From assembly GCF_003323735.1 (NCBI RefSeq), contig NZ_QOIM01000045.1, positions 1 to 64,000 of the forward strand: a stretch of 64,000 nt of DNA, in the 5' to 3' direction. The position numbers and the translations under genes are program-made. This document shows, one piece after another, positions 1 to 8,602 of this stretch. Each line of letters opens with the position of its first letter. Position 1 is the first letter of the stretch. Under the pieces are notes generated by a model. It searched no databases. It saw only the letters and a program-made list of their open reading frames with translations, and was not told the DNA's origin. This DNA comes from Streptomyces reniochalinae (GTDB lineage: Bacteria; Actinomycetota; Actinomycetes; Streptomycetales; Streptomycetaceae).

Positions 1-112
1 TGGTCATAGCGTGAGGGAAACGCCCGGTTACATTCCGAACCCGGAAGCTAAGCCTTTCAGCGCCGATGGTACTGCATGCGGGAGCGTGTGGGAGAGTAGG
101 ACGCCGCCGAAC
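1..112 (+). rRNA. rrf: 5S ribosomal RNA, 5' end cut by the window
   Basis: The sequence matches the actinobacterial 5S rRNA, including the conserved CCGAACCCGGAAGCTAAG block and the 3' strand of helix I (CCGCCGAAC). Only the first few nucleotides, the 5' strand of helix I, are missing beyond the left edge. 5S is the last gene of a bacterial rrn operon, so 16S and 23S genes should lie to the left. The 3' end is placed by the expected helix I pairing and is good to within a few bases. Confidence 0.95.
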
Positions 113-123
113 TCCATGTGAGG

Positions 124-159
124 AAAGCCCCGTTGGCACACGCCAACGGGGCTTTTTTT
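124..159 (+). terminator. Intrinsic terminator of the rrn operon
   Basis: A perfect hairpin (AGCCCCGTTGGC / GCCAACGGGGCT, 4-nt loop) is followed at once by a run of seven T. It lies just after the 5S gene. The long T run is unusual for this GC-rich genome and fits a strong rrn terminator. Confidence 0.95.
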
Positions 160-208
160 GCGTTGTACACCTACCCACGCGTAGCCGGGAGTTCTAGGCT
201 CTGCGCCC

Positions 209-1504
209 ATGACGCAGGCTCAGACGCGGCGCGCGCGGGGGCGGTTGGCACTGGCCGCTGCGTTCTTCGTACAGGGCGCGATGTTCGCGCTGCTCGTGAC
301 GCGCATTCCCGCGATCCAGGACAGGTACGGGGTGTCCGACGCGCTGCTTCCGGTCTTCCTCGCGGCCGTCCCCGTCGTGGCGGGGGTGGGGAGTGTCCTC
401 GCCGAGCGCCTGGTGCGCGGCGTACGTCCGAGCAGGGTGCTGCGGTGGTCGCAGGCGGCGACGTGCCTGACGCTGGTGTGGGTGGGCGGCGGCCAGGGGC
501 TGACGCAGCTGGCGTCGGCGCTGGTGGCGTTCGGGCTGGCCGTGGGGATGCTGGACGCGGCGATGAACATGCTCGGCGTCAGCCTGGAGAGGGCGTACGG
601 GCGCAGCATCATGCTGGGTTTCCACGCCGCCTACAGCCTCGGCGGCATCGTCGGGGCGTCGCTCGCCTGGCTGGGTGCGCACGAGGACCTGTCGTTGCTG
701 GTGCTGTACGGGCCCGTGGTGGCGGTGTTGTTGCCGGTGACCCTGGTGGCGAGCCGGTGGTACGTGGACGCCGGGAAGCCTCCGGAGGGGGAGACGTATC
801 CGGCCGGGGAGGAGTACCCGGCCGGGGTGAAGGCCCCGGTCGGGGTGGAGCCGCCCATAAGGGAGGAGCACGCGGGTTCGGGGGTGTCCGGCGGCCGGGC
901 CGGGGGCGGCGTGTCCTGGCGGCTGCTGATGCCGCTCTGCCTCGTGATGGCCTTCGCGTACATCGGGGACTCGACCGTCTCCAACTGGAGCGCGAAGTAT
1001 CTGCAAGACGTGCTCGGCAGCTCGGAGCAGCTGGCCACGGTTCCGTACAACGTCTACATGGTGACCACGCTGGTGGGGCGGACGGCCGGTGACCTGGCGG
1101 TGCGGCGGCTCGGGGCCGCGTTCGTCGTACGGGCGGGGTCGGTGGTGGCGGCGCTGGGGTTCGCGGTGGTGACGGTGGCGCCGGGGGCGTGGAGTGGGAT
1201 CGCGGGGTTCGCGGTGCTGGGGTTCGGGCTGTGTGTGATCGTGCCGCAGACGTTCGTGGCCGCGGGACGGTTGTTCCCCGCGGCGTCCGAGGCGGCCGTG
1301 GCGCGGCTGAACGTCTTCAACTACGTAGGGTTCCTGGTGGGTTCGCCGCTCGTCGGAGCGCTGGGGGGCGCCTGGGACTACCGGGGCGCGATGCTCGTCC
1401 CGATGGTGTTGGTGCTGGTGACACTGGCCTGCGCCGGCTCGTTCGCCGGGCGCGGCCGATACGGTGGCGGGCATGAGCGGCCGCGCGCAGTTGATGTGGG
1501 ATGA
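209..1504 (+). CDS. MFS transporter, FucP/YbjJ-like
   Basis: A 431-residue polytopic membrane protein with about twelve hydrophobic segments, the usual MFS size. The N-terminal half carries VTRIPAIQDRYG and a LGVSLERAYGRSIMLGFHAAYSLGG stretch typical of the YbjJ/FucP branch. A hydrophilic central loop (about residues 190-230) has imperfect EYPAG-type repeats and joins the two six-helix halves. The substrate cannot be told; relatives export or import sugars and small metabolites. The start is ATG 209, about 50 bp past the rrn terminator. Its 3' end overlaps the next gene by about 30 bp, so the two are probably co-transcribed. Confidence 0.85.
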   Translation: MTQAQTRRARGRLALAAAFFVQGAMFALLVTRIPAIQDRYGVSDALLPVFLAAVPVVAGVGSVLAERLVRGVRPSRVLRWSQAATCLTLVWVGGGQGLTQLASALVAFGLAVGMLDAAMNMLGVSLERAYGRSIMLGFHAAYSLGGIVGASLAWLGAHEDLSLLVLYGPVVAVLLPVTLVASRWYVDAGKPPEGETYPAGEEYPAGVKAPVGVEPPIREEHAGSGVSGGRAGGGVSWRLLMPLCLVMAFAYIGDSTVSNWSAKYLQDVLGSSEQLATVPYNVYMVTTLVGRTAGDLAVRRLGAAFVVRAGSVVAALGFAVVTVAPGAWSGIAGFAVLGFGLCVIVPQTFVAAGRLFPAASEAAVARLNVFNYVGFLVGSPLVGALGGAWDYRGAMLVPMVLVLVTLACAGSFAGRGRYGGGHERPRAVDVG

Positions 1505-2654
1505 GGGCGTCACCGGCTACGACTTCGGTCGTGGGCATCCGATGGACCCCGTACGGCTCGCGCTCACGAAGCGCCTGATCGAGTCGCTGGGGGTGGAGAG
1601 CTGTCCTGAGCTGCGTGTGGTCGCGGCGAAGCCCGTCGGGGAGTCGACGTTGCGGCTCGTCCACAGGCCCGACTACATCGAGGCCGTACGGCAGGCGTCC
1701 GCTGACCCGGCGTCGGCGGACGAGAGGTTCGGTCTCGGCACCGTCGACGATCCCGCGTTCGCCCGCATGCACGAGGTCTCCGCGCTGATCGCCGGACAGT
1801 CGGTGGGCGGGGCCGAAGCCGTCTGGCGGGGAAAGGCGCTGCACGCCGTGAACTTCGCCGGCGGGCTGCACCACGCCATGCCCGCGAGCGCGTCCGGCTT
1901 CTGCGTCTACAACGACCCGGCTCTCGCCATCGCCCGGCTTCTGGAGCTGGGCGCGGAACGCGTCGCGTACGTCGATGTGGACGTGCACCACGGCGACGGG
2001 GTACAGGCGGCGTTCTGGGACGATCCGCGGGTGCTGACGATCTCCCTGCACGAGCACCCCGGCACGCTGTTCCCCGGCACGGGCTGGCCGGAGGAGTGCG
2101 GCGGTGCGGACGCCGAGGGGAGCGCGGTGAACGTGGCGCTGCCGCCGGGCACGACCGACGAGGGGTGGCTGCGGGCCGTCCACGCGGTGGTGCCCGAGCT
2201 GCTGGACGCTTTCCAGCCGCAGTTCCTGGTCTCGCAGCACGGCGCCGACACCCACATCGAGGACCCGCTGGCGCACTTGGCGGTGAGCGTCGACGCGCAG
2301 CGGGTGGCCGCCGAGGCCGCGCACGAGTGGGCGCACACGTACGCGGAGGGCCGGTGGCTGGCGCTCGGCGGCGGGGGCTACGCGGTGGTGGACGTGGTGC
2401 CGCGGACGTGGACGCACCTGGTGGCGATCGCGGCGGGTGAGCCGGTGCCGAGGGAGGCGGAGGTGCCGGCCGAGTGGCGCCAGGAGGTCTTCGCGCGGAC
2501 GGGCGGCGGTGGTGCCCCGCAGCGGATGACGGACGGGCTGGAGCCGCGCTGGCGGGGCTGGGAGGAGTCCGGGTACGACCCGGCGGACCGGCTGGACCAG
2601 GCGGTCCGGGCCACCCGCCGGGCGGTGTTCCCGGCCCACGGGCTGCTGCCGTGA
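1473..2654 (+). CDS. acuC: Acetoin utilization protein AcuC (class I/II histone deacetylase family)
   Basis: A 393-residue zinc-dependent deacetylase of the HDAC/AcuC fold. Visible motifs are the catalytic His pair in GGLHHAMP (near residue 133), the metal-binding VDVDVHHGDGVQ (near 170), QHGADTH and the C-terminal LGGGGYAV. AcuC relatives remove acetyl groups from lysines, including that of acetyl-CoA synthetase, so a role in acetyl-CoA/acetoin metabolism is expected from the family and not shown here. I chose ATG 1473; an in-frame GTG at 1464 would add three residues. It overlaps the end of the MFS gene, which implies translational coupling. Confidence 0.9.
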   Translation: MSGRAQLMWDEGVTGYDFGRGHPMDPVRLALTKRLIESLGVESCPELRVVAAKPVGESTLRLVHRPDYIEAVRQASADPASADERFGLGTVDDPAFARMHEVSALIAGQSVGGAEAVWRGKALHAVNFAGGLHHAMPASASGFCVYNDPALAIARLLELGAERVAYVDVDVHHGDGVQAAFWDDPRVLTISLHEHPGTLFPGTGWPEECGGADAEGSAVNVALPPGTTDEGWLRAVHAVVPELLDAFQPQFLVSQHGADTHIEDPLAHLAVSVDAQRVAAEAAHEWAHTYAEGRWLALGGGGYAVVDVVPRTWTHLVAIAAGEPVPREAEVPAEWRQEVFARTGGGGAPQRMTDGLEPRWRGWEESGYDPADRLDQAVRATRRAVFPAHGLLP

Positions 2655-3478
2655 GCTGTCAGCCATGGGCCTTGGGCCCGTGAGTCTTGAGACGTGAGTG
2701 GTGGGTCGTGTGGGCGTGGGCCTCGAACCTCGGCCGGGGGCCAGGAGGCTGAGGGCTGGAGGTGGCTGAGGGACGCCGCGGGCGAGGCCGGTTGCAAGGT
2801 GCCGGATGCGGGGTATCGGCAGGTGCGGAGTGGCGCGCCGAGGCGCGTGGGGCCCCGCGAAGCCGGGCCGCCCCCGTCGGCCGTCCCAGCCCCCTGGCCG
2901 ACTCCTGGACAACTACGCCACATTGGCCCCACGCCTGTCGGCGTCTGGACGGCCCGACTAGCACCGGCGTAGGGGGGACCTGCCGACATAGCGATGCGAT
3001 TCGGGGTACGTCAGTGCGGCTTCTCCTACGTACGGGGGGTCGCGTCGCCTCGCGTAACCAGCGTGCGGCAAAGTGCCCGCGCGCGGGGCGCACGCTCGCG
3101 CGCCCCGCGCGGTCCCGACTGTGCGAGAGGGTGGGGCGCCGCTGCCGTCCGGCGGTGACACGGGGTGGGAAACGGGGGGACGGCTGAGGTGTCGGCGCAG
3201 GTCAGTGGCGTGGCGGGGGCGGCGGGCCGCGGGTGTCCTACGGGGTGGCGCGCGACGGCGCGGAGCGGGCGGCAGGGGCCGGAGGAAGCCTCGCGCGGGG
3301 CGCTCTGGTGTGACGGTGCGCAGTCCGATTACTACCGCGCGCTTACTCGCTATGTACTCAATCGAGCGTGTCTGTCACGGTAGGCGAGCGAGAGCTGCTC
3401 CTCTTCATCACTTGCATCACGCGCCCCTGATCCGGGGTAGAGCGCACATGCGAGCAGGAGTCACCGGAGGGGAAGCCG
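2655..3478. other. Long intergenic region without a convincing gene
   Basis: About 820 bp between acuC and the HTH gene. Open frames exist on both strands, but none shows Streptomyces codon bias, a ribosome binding site with a recognisable product, or a known motif. A perfect 11-bp hairpin (GCGCGGGGCGC / GCGCCCCGCGC) lies at 3081-3110 and could be a terminator or RNA structure. From about 3320 the sequence becomes richer in A/T (for example TTACTCGCTATGTACTCAATC), suggesting the promoter of the downstream gene. An undetected small RNA is possible. Confidence 0.5.
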
Positions 3479-3511
3479 GTGCCCGACATGTGCGGAAGGT
3501 TCAGGTGTGAC

Positions 3512-3721
3512 ATGGCTGCTGACGAACGCCCTCTGAACGAGGTCGTGTTCCTGACCGTGGCGGAGGTCGCCGCGGTGATGCGAGTCTCCAAGATGACCGT
3601 GTACCGCCTGGTGCACAGCGGTCATCTGCCGGCGATCCGGGTGGGCAGGTCCTTCCGGGTTCCGGAGAAGGCCGTCCACGAGTACCTCGAGGAGTCCTAC
3701 GTGGGGGTGGAGAGCGCTTAG
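3512..3721 (+). CDS. Small excisionase-type helix-turn-helix DNA-binding protein
   Basis: A 69-residue protein made almost entirely of one MerR/excisionase-type winged HTH: FLTVAEVAAVMRVSKMTVYRL, then HSGHLPAIRVGRSFRVPEKAV. Such proteins (BldC relatives, Xis-like) bind DNA and regulate transcription or recombination. No integrase is nearby, so a transcription factor is more likely. The start is uncertain: ATG 3512 has AGGT close by, but an in-frame GTG at 3479 has a stronger GGAGGGG six bases upstream and would add eleven residues including two cysteines. It lies immediately upstream of the bS22 gene, an arrangement I recall as conserved near bldN in streptomycetes. Confidence 0.85.
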   Translation: MAADERPLNEVVFLTVAEVAAVMRVSKMTVYRLVHSGHLPAIRVGRSFRVPEKAVHEYLEESYVGVESA

Positions 3722-3903
3722 GCCGAGGCCCGACGCGGCCGTCACCGCGGACGGTGGCGGGCGGCACCCCTCGATTCACATCCACTGTCCGGTGCCGGGT
3801 AGGGTGGCCCCATGTAGGTCGTGTGGGCTCGGACGCCCCGCACCGAGTATCGAAATGAGTTCGCCCCCACCCCGTGGGGGATGATCCGTGAGCGAGGGTA
3901 GTC

Positions 3904-4002
3904 GTGGGCTCTGTCATCAAGAAGCGGCGTAAGCGGATGGCGAAGAAGAAGCACCGCAAGCTGCTGAAGCGGACGCGTGTGCAGCGTCGCAACAAGAAGT
4001 GA
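3904..4002 (+). CDS. Ribosomal protein bS22 (AURKAIP1/COX24 domain), 32 residues
   Basis: A tiny, extremely basic protein starting MGSVIKKRRKRMAKKKHRK and ending RTRVQRRNKK, with GTG start at 3904 and TGA at 4000-4002. This is the actinobacterial AURKAIP1/COX24-domain peptide found as bS22 near the decoding centre in mycobacterial 70S structures. More than half of its residues are Lys or Arg. A GAGGG lies about 9 bp upstream. Genes this short are often missed in annotation. It sits between the HTH gene and an SDR gene, in the same direction. Confidence 0.9.
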   Translation: MGSVIKKRRKRMAKKKHRKLLKRTRVQRRNKK

Positions 4003-4162
4003 GCGAGCGCACCGCACGCCACTGACCGCCGCCTTTCTCTCCGTGCGGGGAGAAAGGCGGCGGTTCTGCTTTGGGCACGCGTCGGAGCTGACGCCGGAGC
4101 ACGCGTGCGTCGGGGCTCGCGTCGTGCGGGAGGCCGTACCGGGAGCGGCGCAGGGAGGGATT

Positions 4163-5260
4163 GTGGGCAAGGTCGTACTCGTCACCGGTGTGGGCAGGCC
4201 GCTCGGTGCCCGGTTCGTCCGCCGTGTGCGGCGGGAGCCGGGGGTGAGCCGGGTCATCGGGGTGGACACCCACCCGCCGGCCGACCCGCTGGGCGACGCC
4301 GAGTTCGTGCGGGCCGACATCCGGCAGCCCGCCATCGGCAAGGTGCTCGCCGAGCACGCGGTGCACACCGTCGTGCACATGGATCTGCACGGCACCGGGC
4401 TGACACCCGGCGGCGGGGGGCGCGGCGCGGTCAAGGAGACCAACGTCATAGGGGCCATGCAGCTGCTCGGTGCCTGCCAGCAGACGCCCACCGTCGGCCG
4501 GTTGGTGATCAAGTCGACGACGAGCGTGTACGGTTCCGCGCCCCGCGATCCGGCCGTCTTCGACGAGGCGACTCCGGCGCGCTCCCTGCCGGGCGGGGGC
4601 TTCGCCAAGGACGCGGTGGAGGTGGAGGGCTACGTGCGCGGGTTCGCGCGGCGGCGGCCCGACGTCGCCGTGACCGTGCTGCGCTTCGCCCACATCCTCG
4701 GCCCCGCCGCCGAGTCGCCGCTCGCCGCCTACTTCTCGCTGCCCGTCCTGCCGACCGTGCTCGGCTACGACCCCCGGCTCCAGTTCGTGCACGACGACGA
4801 CGTGGTCGAGGCGCTGCGCCTGGCGGCGGCCGAGCCCGGCGTTGGAACTCTTCGCGCGGGCACCTTCAACATCGCCGGGGACGGGGTGCTGCCGCTCTCC
4901 CAGTGCGCCCGGCGGCTGGGGCGGCCGACGGTGCCGACGCTGCTGCCCGCCATCCGCTGGGGCGGCGGAGCGCTGCGCGCGGTCGGTCTGACGGACTTCT
5001 CCCCCGAGCAGCTGCGGCTGTTGACGCACGGGCGGGTGGTGGCGACCGGGCACGCCCGCGACGTGCTGGGCTTCACACCGCTCCGTACGAGTGCGGAGAC
5101 GCTGGAGGCGTTCGCCGAAAACCACGGCCTGGGACTGCTGCCGCCGGCGGCCCTGTCGCGGGCCGTCGACAGGGTCGCCGGGTTGTTGCCGGGGAAACCC
5201 GCCCCCTCGGCACGGGCCGCCGGGGCCGGGAGCGAGGAGGAGGTGCGCCGGGATGGGTGA
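4163..5260 (+). CDS. NAD-dependent epimerase/dehydratase (extended SDR)
   Basis: A 365-residue extended short-chain dehydrogenase. The N-terminal Rossmann motif is VLVTGVGRPLGARF (residues 4-17), followed by VIGVDTH and an acidic-residue nucleotide site. The enzyme's substrate is unknown. I chose GTG 4163, preceded by AGGGAGGGA at ideal spacing; an open frame extends upstream but overlaps the bS22 region without a start signal. Its last 8 bp overlap the start of the acyltransferase gene, so the two form one transcript and probably act together, perhaps in lipid or envelope metabolism (inference). Confidence 0.85.
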   Translation: MGKVVLVTGVGRPLGARFVRRVRREPGVSRVIGVDTHPPADPLGDAEFVRADIRQPAIGKVLAEHAVHTVVHMDLHGTGLTPGGGGRGAVKETNVIGAMQLLGACQQTPTVGRLVIKSTTSVYGSAPRDPAVFDEATPARSLPGGGFAKDAVEVEGYVRGFARRRPDVAVTVLRFAHILGPAAESPLAAYFSLPVLPTVLGYDPRLQFVHDDDVVEALRLAAAEPGVGTLRAGTFNIAGDGVLPLSQCARRLGRPTVPTLLPAIRWGGGALRAVGLTDFSPEQLRLLTHGRVVATGHARDVLGFTPLRTSAETLEAFAENHGLGLLPPAALSRAVDRVAGLLPGKPAPSARAAGAGSEEEVRRDG

Positions 5261-6515
5261 CGCGAAGGTCATACCCTTCGACGACGACAGGGGCCGCCCG
5301 CGCGGCGCCGCCGGTCCGCCCGACGGGCAGCGGCAGGGACAGCACCAAGGCCAGGGACAGCACCAGGGCCAGGGACAGCACCAGGGCCAGGGCGGGAAGG
5401 GCGCGGACCGTTCGCCCGCCGGCCGGCAGACCCCGGCCCGCTCGTCCACGGCCCGCTCGTCCGCTGACCGTGCGTCCCGACGCCCGCCGCTGACGACCGT
5501 GCCGGACCAGGGACCGGGAGAGGCCGCGGGGACCGGGCCGGAGACGTATCCGGGGCAGGACTCGGGGCACGGTTCGGAGGAGGGCTTGGGGAAGGACCAG
5601 GCCACGTCCGCAGCGCGGGAGCCGGGCCCGGCGGGCGGTGACGGCGGCGGCGGGCTGCTCCAGCGGATGCTGGGAGCCGGCTGGGAGGAGCAGGCGGCGC
5701 GGGGGCTGGCGTTCCTGAGGCGCCGGGTCACCGGAGAGTACGAGGTCGACGACTTCGGCTACGACGAGGACCTGACCGACCAGGTCCTGATGTCGCTGCT
5801 GCGCCCCGTGTTCGAGAAGTACTTCCGCGTCGAGGTGCGGGGCGTGGAGAACATACCGGCCGACGGGGCCGCGCTGGTGGTCGCCAACCACTCGGGGACG
5901 CTGCCGCTCGACGGGCTGATGCTCCAAGTCGCCGTCCACGACCACCATCCCGCCGACCGCCACCTGCGGTTGCTCGGCGCCGACCTGGTGTTCATGCTGC
6001 CCGTCGTCAACGAGCTGGCCCGCAAGGCCGGACACACGCTCGCCTGCGCGGAGGACGCGCAGACGCTGCTGGAGCGCGGCGAGGTCGTCGGCGTGATGCC
6101 GGAGGGCTTCAAGGGGCTCGGCAAGCCGTTCGCCGACCGCTACAAGCTCCAGCGATTCGGGCGGGGCGGCTTCGTCTCGACGGCGCTGCGGGCGGGCGCG
6201 CCCATCGTGCCGTGCTCGATCGTGGGTGCCGAGGAGATCTACCCGATGATCGGCAACTCGCGTACGCTGGCGCGCCTGTTGGGCTTCCCGTACTTCCCCC
6301 TCACGCCCACCTTCCCCTGGCTCGGGCCGCTGGGTGCCGTGCCGCTGCCGACGAAGTGGACCATCCAGTTCGGCGAGCCGCTGCCCACCGAGGGCCATCC
6401 GCCCGAGGCGGCGGAGGACCCGATGCTGATGTTCAACCTGACCGACCAGGTACGGGAGACGATTCAGCACACCCTCTACAAGCTCCTCGTGCGGCGCCGT
6501 TCGGTCTTCTTCTGA
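5253..6515 (+). CDS. Lysophospholipid acyltransferase family (PlsC-like) with disordered N-terminus
   Basis: A 420-residue protein. The C-terminal half (about 190-400) is an acyltransferase domain with NHSGTLPLDG as the catalytic His/Asp block, VMPEGFKGLG as the substrate-binding block and PIVPCSIVGAEEIYPM. The first 150 residues are low-complexity and hydrophilic with QGQHQG repeats (see the repeat entry). The family transfers acyl groups to lysophosphatidate or other lipid acceptors at the membrane. ATG 5253 lies inside the end of the SDR gene (GAGGAGG upstream), giving an 8-bp overlap and coupling. The HxxxxxxD spacing is that of the NHSG-type subfamily and not the classic HX4D of PlsC. 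Confidence 0.85.
   Translation: MGDAKVIPFDDDRGRPRGAAGPPDGQRQGQHQGQGQHQGQGQHQGQGGKGADRSPAGRQTPARSSTARSSADRASRRPPLTTVPDQGPGEAAGTGPETYPGQDSGHGSEEGLGKDQATSAAREPGPAGGDGGGGLLQRMLGAGWEEQAARGLAFLRRRVTGEYEVDDFGYDEDLTDQVLMSLLRPVFEKYFRVEVRGVENIPADGAALVVANHSGTLPLDGLMLQVAVHDHHPADRHLRLLGADLVFMLPVVNELARKAGHTLACAEDAQTLLERGEVVGVMPEGFKGLGKPFADRYKLQRFGRGGFVSTALRAGAPIVPCSIVGAEEIYPMIGNSRTLARLLGFPYFPLTPTFPWLGPLGAVPLPTKWTIQFGEPLPTEGHPPEAAEDPMLMFNLTDQVRETIQHTLYKLLVRRRSVFF
5334..5387 (+). repeat. Three tandem 18-bp repeats inside the acyltransferase gene
   Basis: Three consecutive copies of CAGGGACAGCACCAGGGC, the first with one mismatch, encode QGQHQG units in the disordered N-terminus. The 18-bp length keeps the frame, so copy number can vary without breaking the protein. 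Confidence 0.95.
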
Positions 6516-6660
6516 CGGCTGCGGGGCTCGGAGCCCCGGCGCGGGCGGCCCTGACAGGTGACAGGTGTGCACGCGCACGGCGCATTGGTTCCGTGGGGGA
6601 CATCGGCCGGCGAGCAGAGCCGGCCGGGAGGACGCTCATCGCTGAACGAGGGAGACGAAC

Positions 6661-6987
6661 ATGAAGCGCGTGCTCGCGGCGACCCTGATGGCCGGTGCGG
6701 CGACGGTGGTTCCGCTCGCCGGCACGGCGTCGGCTGCGGACGCCCCGCCTGTTTCCGCCGACAACGTGCTGGACTGCAACACCAAGACCACGGGGCGGCA
6801 GGGCTGGGCGGCCTGCCGCAACAACACCAGCCAGTCCGTCGCCTTCCGCGTCACGGTGGTGTGCGGGCGGGGCTTCGACGGTGCGGGCAACTGGGTCACG
6901 CTGAACCCGGGCGCCACCGGCACCTCGGGCTTCGAGTGCGGCTCGGCCAGCACCGGCGCGGGAAGCGCGAGCTGGGAAGAGGGCTGA
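6661..6987 (+). CDS. Small secreted protein of unknown function
   Basis: A 108-residue protein with a clear Sec signal peptide (MKRVLAATLMAGAATVV...GTASAADA, cleavage likely after ASA near residue 24). The mature part is about 84 residues with four cysteines (DCNTK, AACRNN, VVCGRG, FECGS), probably forming two disulfides in a small beta-rich fold. GAGGGAGACG lies at good spacing before ATG 6661. I do not recognise a family. It is followed by a strong bidirectional terminator and faces rsbN. Confidence 0.75.
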   Translation: MKRVLAATLMAGAATVVPLAGTASAADAPPVSADNVLDCNTKTTGRQGWAACRNNTSQSVAFRVTVVCGRGFDGAGNWVTLNPGATGTSGFECGSASTGAGSASWEEG

Positions 6988-7007
6988 GCGGGGCACGGCA
7001 CCAGCGA

Positions 7008-7042
7008 GAAGGGGGCACCGACGGTTCGTCGGTGCCCCCTTC
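7008..7042. terminator. Perfect 16-bp hairpin terminator between convergent genes
   Basis: GAAGGGGGCACCGACG pairs perfectly with CGTCGGTGCCCCCTTC around a 3-nt loop. It lies between the small secreted protein gene and the end of rsbN and can serve both directions. There is no long T tract, as is usual in Streptomyces. Confidence 0.85.
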
Positions 7043-7096
7043 GTCGTGCGTCAGGTGCGCGGCCTCACTTCTCGCGGTCGTTCACCTCGGGGTCGT

Positions 7097-8485
7097 TCAC
7101 TTCTCGCGGTCGTCCAGGCCCAGGCGCGGCAGCACCTCAGGCACGATCGGCGGGAGGGTGATCTCGGGCTCGCCGTCCGGCGTGGCGGAGTTCCCCGGGG
7201 CGGAACCCGAGCGGGAGCCCGTGGGCTCGTCACCGCGCTCGGGCTTCTCGGAGGGACCGAGCAGGCCGCCGCCGAGCAGACCCTCACCGTCGCGCCGCTG
7301 GGAGTCGGACGGCGACGGCTCTTCGCTGTGGCGCTCCCGCCCGTGCGTGCCGTCCGAGGACGGCGTCGAGGGCTCCGTGGACGGCGACTCCTCGCCCGTA
7401 CGGTCGCTCGTGCCCCGCTCGCGCTCCCGCTCCCCGTCCTGGGGCCCGGGCGGGAGAAGCGACCGCAGAGGGGTGACGTCCTCGTCCATGGCGTCGAAGA
7501 CGGAGGTGACCTTCTCGCCCACGTCGCGCAGCTGCACCGGCAGCCGGTCGCGCAGCCGGCTCCAGCCGTCCCTGTGCTCCTTGGCGAAGCTGGACAGGGA
7601 CCGGATCGGTGCCAGGTCGCCGTCCTGCCGGTAGGCCGCGCTCAACAGGCGGTGCCCCTCCGAGGCGTCGTGCTGCATGCCCGAGAGGGCCCTGCGGACC
7701 TCGGCGAGCGACTCGTGGTCGAGCGCGCCCGCGCGGTCCCGCTCCATGAGACGGCGGGCCTCCTTCATGCGGGTGGAGGCGTGGTCCAGCAGGAGGCTGC
7801 CGCGGTCGGCGTCGTCACCGGCCAGGTCGAGCCTGAGGTCCTCCATGCCGCGCTTGAGGCCGTAGAGGTTGTCGCCCGGGAGAGCGTCGGTGCTGGCCGC
7901 CGCGGCGCCGCCCAGTGCGCCCGCCGCCACTCCGACGCTCAGGCCGCCGGCCGCCAGCCCCTTGCCCAGCCGGGACCTGGGACGCAGCTTGCTCAGAGGG
8001 TTCGGCGCGCGGTGCGCGCCGCCCCTTCCGGTGCGGGAGGCGGCCCGGCCGTCGCGCTGTTCGGGCAGCCGCGCGTCCGGCGCGGCCGTTCCGCCCTCGG
8101 CGAAGGCCGTCTCCATGGCGGCGATCAGCTGCGCCCGCTGCACCGTCTTGACCTCGGGGTCCAGCTGAGGCCTGGGCAGCGCGGCCAGTTCACTCGCCAG
8201 CGGCAGCAGCGGCCGGTCGGTGCCGCCCGCCCGGTGGCTGTGCGGGGGCGACGCGGAGGGTGAGGGCGGCGCCGGGGGAGAGGCCGACGACCGGGACGGC
8301 GCGTGCCGTGCCCGTGTCGTCCGCGGTGACGCCCCCGGTGGGGCCGCTCCGCTTCTCCCCGGGTCCGCGGAGCCCTCGGACCCTGTGTCGGCCGCCGCGC
8401 CCGCGTCGCGCTCCTGCTCGTCCAGGGCCTGGGCGAAGGCGATGGCCCGTCGGCTGGTCGGCACGGAACCGATCACCGGCGGCAC
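7097..8485 (-). CDS. rsbN: Anti-sigma factor RsbN for sigma-BldN
   Basis: A 462-residue protein directly downstream of bldN on the same strand, the position of the known anti-sigma factor RsbN. The N-terminal part (about 1-140) is the predicted cytoplasmic sigma-binding region and includes a PEVKTVQRAQLIAAMETAF segment. One Gly/Ala-rich membrane segment lies near residues 170-195. The external part carries the helical Ser/Arg-rich region typical of DUF5667 (STRMKEARRLMERDRAG...), then a long Ser/Glu/Pro-rich tail. Known biology: RsbN is a single-pass membrane protein that holds sigma-BldN. Transcription probably starts at the sigma-BldN-type promoter 8603-8630, making a feedback loop. Confidence 0.9.
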   Translation of the reverse strand: MPPVIGSVPTSRRAIAFAQALDEQERDAGAAADTGSEGSADPGRSGAAPPGASPRTTRARHAPSRSSASPPAPPSPSASPPHSHRAGGTDRPLLPLASELAALPRPQLDPEVKTVQRAQLIAAMETAFAEGGTAAPDARLPEQRDGRAASRTGRGGAHRAPNPLSKLRPRSRLGKGLAAGGLSVGVAAGALGGAAAASTDALPGDNLYGLKRGMEDLRLDLAGDDADRGSLLLDHASTRMKEARRLMERDRAGALDHESLAEVRRALSGMQHDASEGHRLLSAAYRQDGDLAPIRSLSSFAKEHRDGWSRLRDRLPVQLRDVGEKVTSVFDAMDEDVTPLRSLLPPGPQDGERERERGTSDRTGEESPSTEPSTPSSDGTHGRERHSEEPSPSDSQRRDGEGLLGGGLLGPSEKPERGDEPTGSRSGSAPGNSATPDGEPEITLPPIVPEVLPRLGLDDREK

Positions 8486-8602
8486 CTCCTCTCGTCAGCA
8501 CGGTCGACTCCCCGCCGCACAGGAAGGGGTGCGTGACCGACCGCGTCCGCTCGAGCGTGAACGAGCCCCGGCCGGTCACGGCTGGGGGAGTCTGCAACCC
8601 CC

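Noticed and set aside
3812..3817. Minimal start-stop ATGTAG before the bS22 gene
   Set aside because: No ribosome binding site and no known regulatory parallel; it is likely chance.
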